Source: Marivita sp. S6314 (GTDB lineage Bacteria; Pseudomonadota; Alphaproteobacteria; Rhodobacterales; Rhodobacteraceae). From it: 64,000 nt of DNA. The stretch is from positions 186,001 through 250,000 of the forward strand of contig NZ_JALKAO010000004.1 of NCBI RefSeq assembly GCF_023015985.1, written 5' to 3'. The notes below the pieces were generated by a model. That model worked only from the letters and a program-made list of their open reading frames with translations, was not told the DNA's origin and ran no database searches. Position 1 is the stretch's first letter. The number at the start of each line of letters is the position of its first letter. Below, piece by piece: positions 15,923 through 24,117 of the stretch. The position numbers and the translations under genes are program-made.

Positions 15923-16738
15923 TCAGGTGCCTGCGCGTTGGGCGGAATAGACAATCGCACGCAGGTAATTGCCGCTGTCATTCCAGACCGACAGAACATT
16001 GAAGTTCCGTGTGCCTTCGCCGAACGGTTGTCCCGGCTGCCACCCGTTCTGGCGCAGCATATTGGCGGCAGTGGCAAGCGCATCCACCGCGTTGTAGGGA
16101 TCGGCCCGACCATCGCCATTGGCGTCAACGCGGTACTTCATCCAGTTGCCCGCGAGAAACTGCATATGGCCCAGTTCTCCCGACGGACCGCCCTTGGTCG
16201 AAGGCGACAGGATGCCCGCATCCACCATGCGCAGCGCGGCAATGGCGTGTGGTTCAAACCGGGGATGGCGACGACAGTAAGACGACAGCGTGACCGCGCC
16301 GCTTACAATCGGGGTGCCGCCCAGATAGCCGCCCCAGCTTGTCTCCAGCCCCCAGATGGTTGCCAGGATCGACGCCGGGACGCCATAGGACCGCTCGATC
16401 GACGCAAAGGTGTTCGGGTTGCGCGCGATCTTGTTGCGGGTCTGATTGATAAAACTTTCGGCGGAACTGCCCGACCGTTTGGCCAGGAACCGCGCTGGGT
16501 CGCTTTGCAGCGTGCCGGTCTGGTTGCGCGGGTTCGATTCGAACTTCCAGGTGATGTTCGACAAGGCGGCCGATTGCAGCGCGGCAAGGCCCCGCTGACC
16601 GACACCCGCAGACGCGGCCTGTTTTGCCAGCGTCTGCTTGTATTGGTTAAAAGCCCCTTTGTTCGTAATGCATTCCGCGGCATAGGCGGGCAGGGCCGTG
16701 CATACCGTCAGGCAGGCGGCTGCTAGAAAACGACGCAT
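15923..16738 (-). CDS. Lytic murein transglycosylase, MltB type
   Basis: The enzyme cleaves peptidoglycan glycan strands to leave anhydromuramic ends. The 271-aa protein has a Sec signal peptide (residues 1-20, LAAACLTVCTALPAYAA). The catalytic domain shows IARNPNTFASIERSYGVPASIL and the catalytic Glu in IWGLETSWGGYLG, then GPSGELGHMQFLAGNWMKY and the AANMLRQNGWQPGQPFGEG segment. It is shorter than E. coli MltB and lacks a C-terminal peptidoglycan-binding domain. No lipobox is seen, so it is probably soluble in the periplasm. Confidence 0.9.
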   Translation of the reverse strand: MRRFLAAACLTVCTALPAYAAECITNKGAFNQYKQTLAKQAASAGVGQRGLAALQSAALSNITWKFESNPRNQTGTLQSDPARFLAKRSGSSAESFINQTRNKIARNPNTFASIERSYGVPASILATIWGLETSWGGYLGGTPIVSGAVTLSSYCRRHPRFEPHAIAALRMVDAGILSPSTKGGPSGELGHMQFLAGNWMKYRVDANGDGRADPYNAVDALATAANMLRQNGWQPGQPFGEGTRNFNVLSVWNDSGNYLRAIVYSAQRAGT

Positions 16739-16839
16739 CTGTTAACTCTCCAACTCAAAACAGTTGAGGTGACGTTAACAAACGTGTCGTGATCAGCAAG
16801 CATTCCTGTCAGGGTGCCATGTGGTCCGGATGGTGCGGA

Positions 16840-17607
16840 TTACAGAAATTCTGCCAGCCCGGGGACCATGCCGGTCTGTGCCAGGGTGGCATAGAACCCC
16901 GCAACACCCAAGGCCAGCGCCCCGGACTTGACGTCCTCCCCCCGGACCAGATTGTGGACCATGAGCGGGATCGCAAGGGGCGTTGCCAGCAAGGCGGTTG
17001 CGATGGACAGAACCCAGGCGGACAGGCGCATCGGCGCGGTTTTGGCGCGGCGTTCTTCGTTTTCCATCATCTCGATCTCGCCGGGATCAATGCTCAGGAC
17101 ATGGGCGCGCATGGCCTGAAGCAACCAGTGATCCAGCTGTGCGGTTTTCGCCCGGCGCGTTTTGCGGGGCGATCCGCCACGCAGATGCACTTTGCGCGGT
17201 ACCACCAATTCGTCAGCAACACCTGGCACCAACGTTTGACACCCGTCCTGCAGGAAATCCCGTGCCGCGATCGGAACATCCGACCCGTTCCAGAACACCG
17301 TGTGGACATCGTAATCGCGCACCAGATCCGTCGCGATATTGGCAAGTCGTGCGGCACATAACGCCGGGTCTTGTCCGCGCGTCGCCACCAGAATGATGCA
17401 GGCCCCTTTGACCTCGTCCAGCGCCACGGTCAGCTGATCGGTGTCATTCATCACCCAGTCGACATAATCGCGCGTCAGCGGCAAGCGCTGATACGCCACA
17501 CATTGGTTGGCCATCGCCCGACTGACATAGGGAATGACTGTTCGGCACACATCGTCGCGCCGCAGTTTCGTTACCAAGCTTATTGCAGTTACGTCTGCCT
17601 CACACAT
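16840..17607 (-). CDS. Uncharacterised SOS-box-associated protein with C-terminal membrane helices
   Basis: The 255-aa protein starts MCEADVTAISLVTKLRRDDV, directly after GAGGAGG, which decides the start over longer frames. Residues 1-190 look soluble, with alternating strands and helices (CIILVATRGQDPALCAARLA, DYDVHTVFWNGSDVP). Residues about 140-150 are strongly basic (RGGSPRKTRRAK). Two hydrophobic helices lie near 196-216 and 226-248. No family is recognised. A perfect LexA box lies 62 nt upstream, so DNA-damage induction is likely. There is no toxin or prophage gene beside it. Confidence 0.75.
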   Translation of the reverse strand: MCEADVTAISLVTKLRRDDVCRTVIPYVSRAMANQCVAYQRLPLTRDYVDWVMNDTDQLTVALDEVKGACIILVATRGQDPALCAARLANIATDLVRDYDVHTVFWNGSDVPIAARDFLQDGCQTLVPGVADELVVPRKVHLRGGSPRKTRRAKTAQLDHWLLQAMRAHVLSIDPGEIEMMENEERRAKTAPMRLSAWVLSIATALLATPLAIPLMVHNLVRGEDVKSGALALGVAGFYATLAQTGMVPGLAEFL

Positions 17608-17669
17608 ACCAAACCTCCTCACTTCTTTGTTGAAGGATTTGCAGTGCTCATATGGTGCGCATGGAATGT

Positions 17670-17684
17670 GTTCGAAGTTGGTTC
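17670..17684 (-). promoter_or_regulatory. LexA box upstream of the orphan membrane protein
   Basis: GTTC-GAAGTTG-GTTC on the plus strand is an exact GTTC-N7-GTTC match (read as GAAC-N7-GAAC on the gene strand). A second dyad, GGAACAA-N10-TTGTTCC, lies at 17701-17724. Confidence 0.75.
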
Positions 17685-17850
17685 GAACCGTGATCAAACA
17701 GGAACAAATCGAGGGGATTGTTCCGGTTTTCGGGCAGTGCGACGGGGGTGGACAGGGGGCGTGTTTCAAGGGCGCAAACAATCGCAGCACGCGACACGAA
17801 TTGTTTTCGATTAGCGAACAGGTGTCGCTTGGCCGAATCGCTGCACGACA

Positions 17851-17875
17851 TCGGGCGCCCCAATGGGACGCCCGA
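17851..17875 (-). terminator. Hairpin after glnA
   Basis: The arms TCGGGCG and CGCCCGA, with inner CCC/GGG pairing, form a strong stem 24 nt after the glnA stop on the minus strand. No T-run follows. Confidence 0.55.
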
Positions 17876-17898
17876 GCTAATGTTCAGATCCGTGCGGA

Positions 17899-19305
17899 TC
17901 AGCAGCTGTAGTACATGCCAAACTCAACCGGGTGCGGCGTGTGCTCGTACAGCTCGACCTCTTCCATCTTCAGCTCGATATAGCCGTCGATCTGGTCCTT
18001 GGTGAACACATCCCCGGCCAGCAGGAAGTCGTGATCCGCCTTCAGGCTGTCCAGCGCTTCACGCAGGCTGCCACAGACCGTTGGGATGCCTTCCAGCTCT
18101 TCTGCTGGCAGGTCATAGAGGTTCTTGTCCATCGCCTCGCCCGGATCGATCTTGTTCTTGATGCCGTCAAGACCGGCCATCAGCAGTGCCGCGAAGCACA
18201 GGTAGGGGTTTGCCGACGGATCGGGGAAACGGGCCTCAACGCGCTTGGCTTTCGGGCTTTCAGTCCACGGAATACGTACGCACCCCGACCGGTTGCGGGC
18301 CGAATAGGCGCGCAGAACGGGGGCTTCAAAGCCCGGGATCAGACGCTTGTAGCTGTTGGTCGACGGGTTGGTGAAGGCATTCAGCGTTTTCGCGTGCTTC
18401 AGGATGCCGCCGATGAAGTAGAGCGCTTCCTGAGACAGGTCCGCATACTTGTCGCCCGCGAACAGCGGCTTGCCGTCTTTCCAGATCGACATGTTCACAT
18501 GCATGCCGGTGCCGTTGTCGCCATAAATCGGCTTGGGCATGAAGGTCGCCGACTTGCCATAGGCCTGTGCGACGTTGTGGATGACGTATTTGTATTTCTG
18601 AAGCTCGTCGGCCTGTTTGGTCAGGCTGTCAAAGATCAGGCCCAGCTCGTGCTGGCAGGACGCCACCTCGTGGTGGTGCTTGTCCGTTTTCATGCCCAGA
18701 CGCTTCATTGTCGACAGCATTTCCGAGCGGATATCCTGTGCATCGTCGATTGGGTTCACAGGGAAATACCCGCCCTTGATGCCCGGACGGTGGCCGGTGT
18801 TGCCCATTTCGTATTCGGTGTCGGTGTTCCAGGACGCATCGAGCGCGTCGACTTCATAGGACACTTTGTTGATCGAGTTCGAGAACCGCACGTCGTCGAA
18901 CAGGAAGAACTCGGCTTCCGGACCCATATATGCGACGTCACCGATTCCCGAGGATTTCAGATAGGACTCGGCTTTCTGCGCAGTGCCGCGCGGGTCGCGC
19001 TCATAGGCTTCTCCGGTGTCGGGTTCGACAATCGAACAATGCACGCAGATCGTCTTTTCCGCGTAGAACGGATCGACATAGGCGCTGGCCGTGTCGGGCA
19101 TCAGCTTCATGTCGGAGTTTTCAATCGACTTCCAACCGGCAATCGAGGAACCGTCAAACATGAACCCTTCCTCAAGGAAGTCTTCGTCAACAAGATCGAC
19201 GTCAACCGTCACATGCTGAAGTTTGCCGCGCGTGTCGGTGAACCGGATGTCCACGTACGCGGCATCTTCGTCCTTGATCATGTTGAGGAGCGCTTCTGTG
19301 CTCAT
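17899..19305 (-). CDS. glnA: Glutamine synthetase type I
   Basis: GlnA condenses glutamate and ammonia with ATP and is the main entry of ammonium nitrogen. The 468-aa protein has the N-terminal signature [19 protein letters not shown], the ATP motif [21 protein letters not shown], the glutamate-site segment [17 protein letters not shown] and the adenylylation site Tyr in [12 protein letters not shown], so activity can be tuned by GlnE. It is downstream of glnB across 62 nt, the usual nitrogen-control pair in alphaproteobacteria. Confidence 0.98.
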   Translation of the reverse strand: MSTEALLNMIKDEDAAYVDIRFTDTRGKLQHVTVDVDLVDEDFLEEGFMFDGSSIAGWKSIENSDMKLMPDTASAYVDPFYAEKTICVHCSIVEPDTGEAYERDPRGTAQKAESYLKSSGIGDVAYMGPEAEFFLFDDVRFSNSINKVSYEVDALDASWNTDTEYEMGNTGHRPGIKGGYFPVNPIDDAQDIRSEMLSTMKRLGMKTDKHHHEVASCQHELGLIFDSLTKQADELQKYKYVIHNVAQAYGKSATFMPKPIYGDNGTGMHVNMSIWKDGKPLFAGDKYADLSQEALYFIGGILKHAKTLNAFTNPSTNSYKRLIPGFEAPVLRAYSARNRSGCVRIPWTESPKAKRVEARFPDPSANPYLCFAALLMAGLDGIKNKIDPGEAMDKNLYDLPAEELEGIPTVCGSLREALDSLKADHDFLLAGDVFTKDQIDGYIELKMEEVELYEHTPHPVEFGMYYSC

Positions 19306-19367
19306 TCTCTTTTCCCTTTCAATGATATTTTGGGGGGTGTTCTGTGTGTCGTCTGTCTGGTGTCGGA

Positions 19368-19736
<369 letters not shown>

Positions 19737-19876
19737 TCAGACCACTTCTCTTGCGGCGCGACAATTGACTATACTTGCAGCAGGGGGGCGGTTCGGATGG
19801 AATGAAACCAGAACGCCTAAAAATTGTGCAGTATGCTTAAGGCCTGTGCAGAATTGAATCGGAACGAGGGGGTGCC

Positions 19877-21535
19877 ATGACAGAATTGCTCACCGCAGCG
19901 CAGATGCGCGCTGTGGAACAGACAGCGATCGAGTCGGGTGTGGTGACCGGTTTGCAATTGATGGAACGCGCCGGTCGCGGCGCGGTGGCAGCCGCCTTGC
20001 GGGAATGGCCCGACCTTGCCGACGCCGCGAAACGGGCGATGGTCCTGTGCGGCCCGGGCAACAATGGCGGAGACGGGTTTGTCATCGCGCGGCTGTTGCA
20101 GGGCAAGGGCTGGGACGTTGATGTTTTTCTTTACGGCGATCCCGAAACGCTGCCGCCGGATGCAAAAGCCAATCACGACCTTTGGTTGGCGCAAGGGCGC
20201 GTTCGGGCGTGTGATCCAGCGCAGATACAAGCATGTGACCGGCCTGACCTGTTTGTCGATGCGGTGTTTGGCACGGGCTTGACCCGACCTCTGCCGGATC
20301 AACTGGCCAAGGTGCTGGACGTCCGGATGCTGCAACACTGGCCGCGCGCGCATGCAATCCGGCGTCTGGCCATCGATTGTCCCTCGGGGTTGAACCTCGA
20401 CAATGGGATAATCCCGCGTAAGGAACGGGTTGAAGATACGGACGATGTCTGGCCGCAACATCTGAACTCCGCGCAGCTGACTGTTTCGTTTCACACTTTG
20501 AAACTCGGACACAAGATCGGACTTGGCCCGACTTTGTGTGGGCGGGTTCAGGTCGTCGATATCGGACTGTCCGGCCCGCAGGCCCAGGAGCGCGGCACAA
20601 TCGGAATGCCGCCAGACAGCGATAGAGTTCGCCTGATCGAGCCGGTATCGCATGGACAATCGATGCCTCTGACCATCTGGCCAGGCATGGCGATTCCCAA
20701 GCTGCGGGGCGGCGGTCACAAATATGATTATGGGCACGTCATGGTACTGTCGGGGCGTGTCGGCCGGGGCGGGGCGGCGCGTATGGCCGCGCGCACGGCG
20801 CTGCGATCGGGCGCTGGACTGGTGACGCTGCTATGCCCTCCGGCCGCCGTGCAGGAAAACGCCTGTCATGTTGATGCAGTGATGCTGCGGTCCTGCGCCG
20901 ATGCCGAGGCGTTTGACCGGATCGCCGATGACCGTGTGTCGGCTCTGTGCCTTGGGCCCGGGCTTGGCGTCGGCGCGCGAACCCGGTCGCTCGTTCTGGC
21001 GGCGCTGGATCATGACAGGGGCGACCGGGCCTCTCGTGAAACGGCGGTGGTGCTGGATGCCGATGCGCTGACGACGTTCGAGGAAGACCCCGCGACCCTG
21101 TTCGCCAAGACTCATCCGCGCACAGTTTTGACCCCGCATGAGGGCGAGTTTGCGCGGCTCTTCCCCGATTTGTCGCAATCCGAACGCGGTGACATGTCCA
21201 AGGTAGATGTGGTGCGAGAGGCGGCGGATCGGGCCGGGTGTATTGTGTTGCTCAAGGGCGAAGATACGGTGATCGCCCAGCCGGGTGGCGGCGCCAGCGT
21301 GCACTGCGCCACCGGAGATCGCGCCGTGCCATGGCTGGCAACAGCCGGGGCGGGGGATGTTCTGGCGGGCCTGATCGCGGGTTTGGCGGCTCCCGCACGT
21401 GGGCCCGACCTCTTCTGCATCGTGGAGGCCGCTGTCTGGCTGCATTGTGAAGCCGCGCGCCAGTTTGGTCCCGGTTTGATCGCCGAAGACCTGCCCGAGA
21501 TGCTTCCTAAAGTTTTCTCAACGCTTAGCGCTTAA
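19877..21535 (+). CDS. nnr: Bifunctional NAD(P)HX epimerase/dehydratase
   Basis: The protein repairs hydrated NADH and NADPH. The 552-aa chain joins an N-terminal YjeF epimerase domain (residues 1-220: LLTAAQMRAVEQTAIESG, CGPGNNGGDGFVIARLL, FVDAVFGTGLTRPL, IDCPSGLNLDNG) to a C-terminal ribokinase-like dehydratase domain (about 260-550: HKYDYGHVMVLSGRVGRGGA, LCLGPGLGVG, LDADALTTFE, LTPHEGEFARLF, TAGAGDVLAGLIAG). It reads away from glnB. Its stop is followed at once by a palindromic repeat and then tRNA-Leu. Confidence 0.96.
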   Translation: MTELLTAAQMRAVEQTAIESGVVTGLQLMERAGRGAVAAALREWPDLADAAKRAMVLCGPGNNGGDGFVIARLLQGKGWDVDVFLYGDPETLPPDAKANHDLWLAQGRVRACDPAQIQACDRPDLFVDAVFGTGLTRPLPDQLAKVLDVRMLQHWPRAHAIRRLAIDCPSGLNLDNGIIPRKERVEDTDDVWPQHLNSAQLTVSFHTLKLGHKIGLGPTLCGRVQVVDIGLSGPQAQERGTIGMPPDSDRVRLIEPVSHGQSMPLTIWPGMAIPKLRGGGHKYDYGHVMVLSGRVGRGGAARMAARTALRSGAGLVTLLCPPAAVQENACHVDAVMLRSCADAEAFDRIADDRVSALCLGPGLGVGARTRSLVLAALDHDRGDRASRETAVVLDADALTTFEEDPATLFAKTHPRTVLTPHEGEFARLFPDLSQSERGDMSKVDVVREAADRAGCIVLLKGEDTVIAQPGGGASVHCATGDRAVPWLATAGAGDVLAGLIAGLAAPARGPDLFCIVEAAVWLHCEAARQFGPGLIAEDLPEMLPKVFSTLSA

Positions 21536-21536
21536 T

Positions 21537-21580
21537 AAACTTCGTATGAAGTTTCTTGGCCGCCGACAGTAAATTCTGGG
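21537..21580 (-). repeat. Dispersed palindromic repeat, copy B
   Basis: On the minus strand it reads CCCAGAATTTACTG, a 12-nt spacer, then a near-perfect 18-bp palindrome centred on CTTCATACGAAG. The same two parts in the same order occur at 55470-55516. It sits between the stop of the NAD(P)HX gene and tRNA-Leu. Confidence 0.7.
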
Positions 21581-21630
21581 CAAGAATCCTCTCGCCACTG
21601 CGCAACAGGTTTGCTAGAGACGCGCGGACT

Positions 21631-21714
21631 GCGGGTGTGGCGGAATTGGTAGACGCACCAGATTTAGGTTCTGGCGCCTTTGGCGTGGGGGTTCGAGTCC
21701 CTTCACCCGCACCA
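21631..21714 (+). tRNA. tRNA-Leu (anticodon UAG)
   Basis: The acceptor stem pairs GCGGGTG with CACCCGC. The anticodon stem-loop is CCAGA-TTTAGGT-TCTGG, giving anticodon TAG, which reads CUN leucine codons. A long variable arm typical of class II tRNAs precedes the T-arm GGGGGTTCGAGTCCC. The CCA end is encoded (21712-21714). Confidence 0.95.
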
Positions 21715-22104
21715 TCTTTCCAGCTTGACCAGATGAAATGGGCACACTGTGCAGGCCGTGACCATCGCGTGTTGAAGGCATTTCCATTCTGGCCTCAAGC
21801 CGCATAGCCTGCTGGCAGTGACATACATACCAGCAAAGACAAGGCGGACGAGTGCGAACCACTTTGAACCTCGGTCGCTACCGGGCGCTATGACCCCCAG
21901 CTTTAACCGCGAAACCGCGGCGCGGCTGTGCTACAGCTATTTTACGCGCATCGGCTCTTCTGCAGGGGCGGGGGCGCTCACCACCGCCTTGATCCCAACT
22001 ATTGGGTATTAACGCGTCAAATAATTTGCGCTATACGCGCAATTGGTAAGGTTCTTTTACCAAAATGATCCGAGGGGGATCATATAAAATCTGGGAGGAT
22101 TAAC
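21715..22104. other. Gene-free region between tRNA-Leu and the TRAP operon
   Basis: This 390-nt stretch holds no open frame with coding character. Its last 80 nt contain two inverted repeats (22026-22063) and the leader of the TRAP operon. I see nothing else I can support in the first 300 nt. Confidence 0.6.
22026..22063. promoter_or_regulatory. Two adjacent inverted repeats upstream of the TRAP operon
   Basis: TTGCGC-TATAC-GCGCAA (22026-22042) is immediately followed by TTGGTAA-N7-TTACCAA (22043-22063). Both are perfect dyads, 42-79 nt before the dctP start, and are candidate binding sites for a regulator responding to the transported substrate. No regulator gene is adjacent. Confidence 0.5.
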
Positions 22105-23154
22105 ATGACGATTCGCACGTTTGCTTCGGCCGCTGCCGCAAGCATTGCACTGACCGGTGCCGCAAGCGCTCAAGAAACCTTTGAAATGACTTCGGCCTTC
22201 GGGAAAAACCTGCCGATCCTTGGTACGGCAGCCGTCAATTTTGCCGAAAAGATCAACTCGATCTCGACCGAGGTTGAATTCGAACAGTTCGATCCGGGTG
22301 AGCTTGTACCAGCGCTCGAAGCGCTTGACGCGGTGTCCAACGGATCGGTCGATGCGGCCTATACCACGTCCGGGTATTGGCAGGGCAAGATCCCCGCAGC
22401 CTCGCTGTTTGCCGCGGTGCCCTTTGGTCCTGAAGCGGGCGAATTCCTGGCCTGGATGATGTATGACGACGGGGCAGAGATGTTCCAGCGCATGTATGAC
22501 GACAATGGCTACAACGTCCACGTGATCCCCTGTGGTCTGATCGCGCCGGAAACATCCGGCTGGTTCAAGAACGAAATCAACAGCGTGGAAGACCTCGAAG
22601 GGCTCAACATGCGCTTCTTCGGCCTTGGGGCGGAAGTCATGCAGCGTCTGGGTGTATCGACGTCGCTTCTTGCCGGTGGTGACATCTTCCCGGCACTGGA
22701 ACGCGGTGCGATTGACGCGACCGAATTCTCGATGCCCCGCATCGATGCGCGGCTTGGGTTCCACAATATTGCCAAGTACAACTACTTCCCCGGCTGGCAC
22801 CAGCCTGCGACCCTGTTCGAGCTGCTGATCAACAAGGATCGCTGGGAAGATCTTGATGACATCAGCCAGAACCAGATCGAAATCGCGTGTATGGCCAACA
22901 TCACCGACAACTACGCCGAAGGCGAAGCCACGAACTTTGAAGCGATGAAGGACAACGTCGACAACAACGGTGTGACCATCAAGCAGTGGTCTCCGGAGAT
23001 GCTCGAAGCGTTCGAAAACGCGTGGAACGACGTCGCGGGCGAACTGGCTGCCGAAGACGCGTATTTCAAGGAAGTCTGGGACGACCTGCAGGAATTCCGC
23101 GCTGGTTATAAAGTGTGGAACGACAACATCTACCTGCCGCGTCCGCGCAACTGA
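22105..23154 (+). CDS. TRAP transporter substrate-binding protein, DctP family
   Basis: This 349-aa periplasmic receptor captures an organic acid and delivers it to the TRAP membrane complex. It has a Sec signal peptide (residues 1-22, ending TGAASAQ). Family motifs are FDPGELVPALEALDAVSNGSVDAAYTTSGYW, NMRFFGLGAEVMQRLGVS with the carboxylate-binding Arg, GGDIFPALERGAIDATEF and YFPGWHQPATLFELLINK. The pattern resembles the TakP/lactate-binding and mannitol-chloroaromatic subfamily, so an alpha-keto or hydroxy acid is the best guess. The start follows GGGAGGA. A hairpin separates it from dctQ, which may raise its level over the membrane subunits. Confidence 0.92.
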   Translation: MTIRTFASAAAASIALTGAASAQETFEMTSAFGKNLPILGTAAVNFAEKINSISTEVEFEQFDPGELVPALEALDAVSNGSVDAAYTTSGYWQGKIPAASLFAAVPFGPEAGEFLAWMMYDDGAEMFQRMYDDNGYNVHVIPCGLIAPETSGWFKNEINSVEDLEGLNMRFFGLGAEVMQRLGVSTSLLAGGDIFPALERGAIDATEFSMPRIDARLGFHNIAKYNYFPGWHQPATLFELLINKDRWEDLDDISQNQIEIACMANITDNYAEGEATNFEAMKDNVDNNGVTIKQWSPEMLEAFENAWNDVAGELAAEDAYFKEVWDDLQEFRAGYKVWNDNIYLPRPRN

Positions 23155-23182
23155 TCGTTCTGATCACAACACCACAAGACGC

Positions 23183-23213
23183 GACCGGGGCAGCGATCAT
23201 GCCTGCCCCGGTC
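23183..23213 (+). terminator. Intercistronic hairpin between dctP and dctQ
   Basis: GACCGGGGCAG-N9-CTGCCCCGGTC is a perfect 11-bp stem followed by TTCGTTT. It likely works as a partial terminator or mRNA stabiliser, giving more receptor than membrane subunits. Confidence 0.7.
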
Positions 23214-23271
23214 TTCGTTTGCACCGGTCGGGGAGGGTCGGTGCATCTGTCAAGACACGTGTGAGGAGACC

Positions 23272-24105
23272 GTGACGATGGAGTCCGAAGAGACGATCGC
23301 TGCTGTAACTGACCCCGGAAAGGTCGGCAAAGAGCATCACAACACAGGTGACAGGATCACCATCGCCATTTCGAACTTCTTTGCATGGCTGTTCCCGATC
23401 CTGATGATCATCATTTGCACGCAAGTGGTACTGCGCACGCTGGGGCGGGCCAATATCGGACCGGGCAATCAGGCGTGGATGGATGATCTTCAATGGTGGC
23501 TATACGGCGCGGCGGTGCTGGTGGGGATCGGCTATGCGGTGACCACCAACAGCCATGTGCGTGTCGACATTTTCTACGATGGGTTCAAAGACCGCAAGAA
23601 GCGCAAATATGACATCATTTCGCTGGCGTGGTTGTTCTTGCCTTTCGTCATCCTCTGCTGGGACGTGACGCTGGGATACGCGATTGCCTCCGTGGTGTCC
23701 GATGAAGGCTCCAGCAGCCCCAACGGTCTGCACAACCTGTGGATCCTCAAGGTCTTTATGAATGTGGCCTTCGTGATGATCGCGTTTGCCGCATGGTCCG
23801 CCTATGTACGCAACCTGTCGCAATTGACCGAACCAACCCTGTTCAAAAAGCTTTTCTTCGCCTTTCCCAGCACCATGTTCGTGGTCAATCTGGTGGTCTA
23901 CTACGTGTTGTGGTGGGGCGTGTATCTGACCAGCCCGGCGGACACGACCACCCGCGACGTGGGACGGCATGTGCTGTTCGACGAATTCGATCTGGGCCCG
24001 TGGGAAATCAAATACACGATTTTGATCACGCTGGTCGCGACAGCCCTGTTGCTGGGCGTGGCCAAATTGCTGGAGCGCAATCGCGCCTCCGATAGCGCCG
24101 CATAA
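23272..24105 (+). CDS. TRAP transporter small permease, DctQ family
   Basis: The 277-aa inner-membrane protein starts at a GTG 5 nt after GAGGAG (an ATG two codons later is the alternative). Predicted helices include FFAWLFPILMIIICTQVVLRTLG, WWLYGAAVLVGIGYAVTT (conserved DctQ core before HVRVDIFYDGF), LAWLFLPFVILCWDVTLGYAI and a C-terminal extension with FPSTMFVVNLVVYYVLWWGVYL and ILITLVATALLLG. At 277 aa it is longer than typical DctQ (about 170), as in the mannitol-chloroaromatic subgroup. It lies 12 nt before dctM. Confidence 0.88.
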   Translation: MTMESEETIAAVTDPGKVGKEHHNTGDRITIAISNFFAWLFPILMIIICTQVVLRTLGRANIGPGNQAWMDDLQWWLYGAAVLVGIGYAVTTNSHVRVDIFYDGFKDRKKRKYDIISLAWLFLPFVILCWDVTLGYAIASVVSDEGSSSPNGLHNLWILKVFMNVAFVMIAFAAWSAYVRNLSQLTEPTLFKKLFFAFPSTMFVVNLVVYYVLWWGVYLTSPADTTTRDVGRHVLFDEFDLGPWEIKYTILITLVATALLLGVAKLLERNRASDSAA

Positions 24106-24117
24106 GGATACTGGACC

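Noticed and set aside
21856-21869. Possible LexA box GAAC-N6-GAAC
   Set aside because: The spacer is 6 nt, not 7, and it is not close to a gene start.
21818-22012. 64-codon plus-strand frame between tRNA-Leu and dctP
   Set aside because: No ribosome binding site, no conserved features, and it lies in a region with no coding character.
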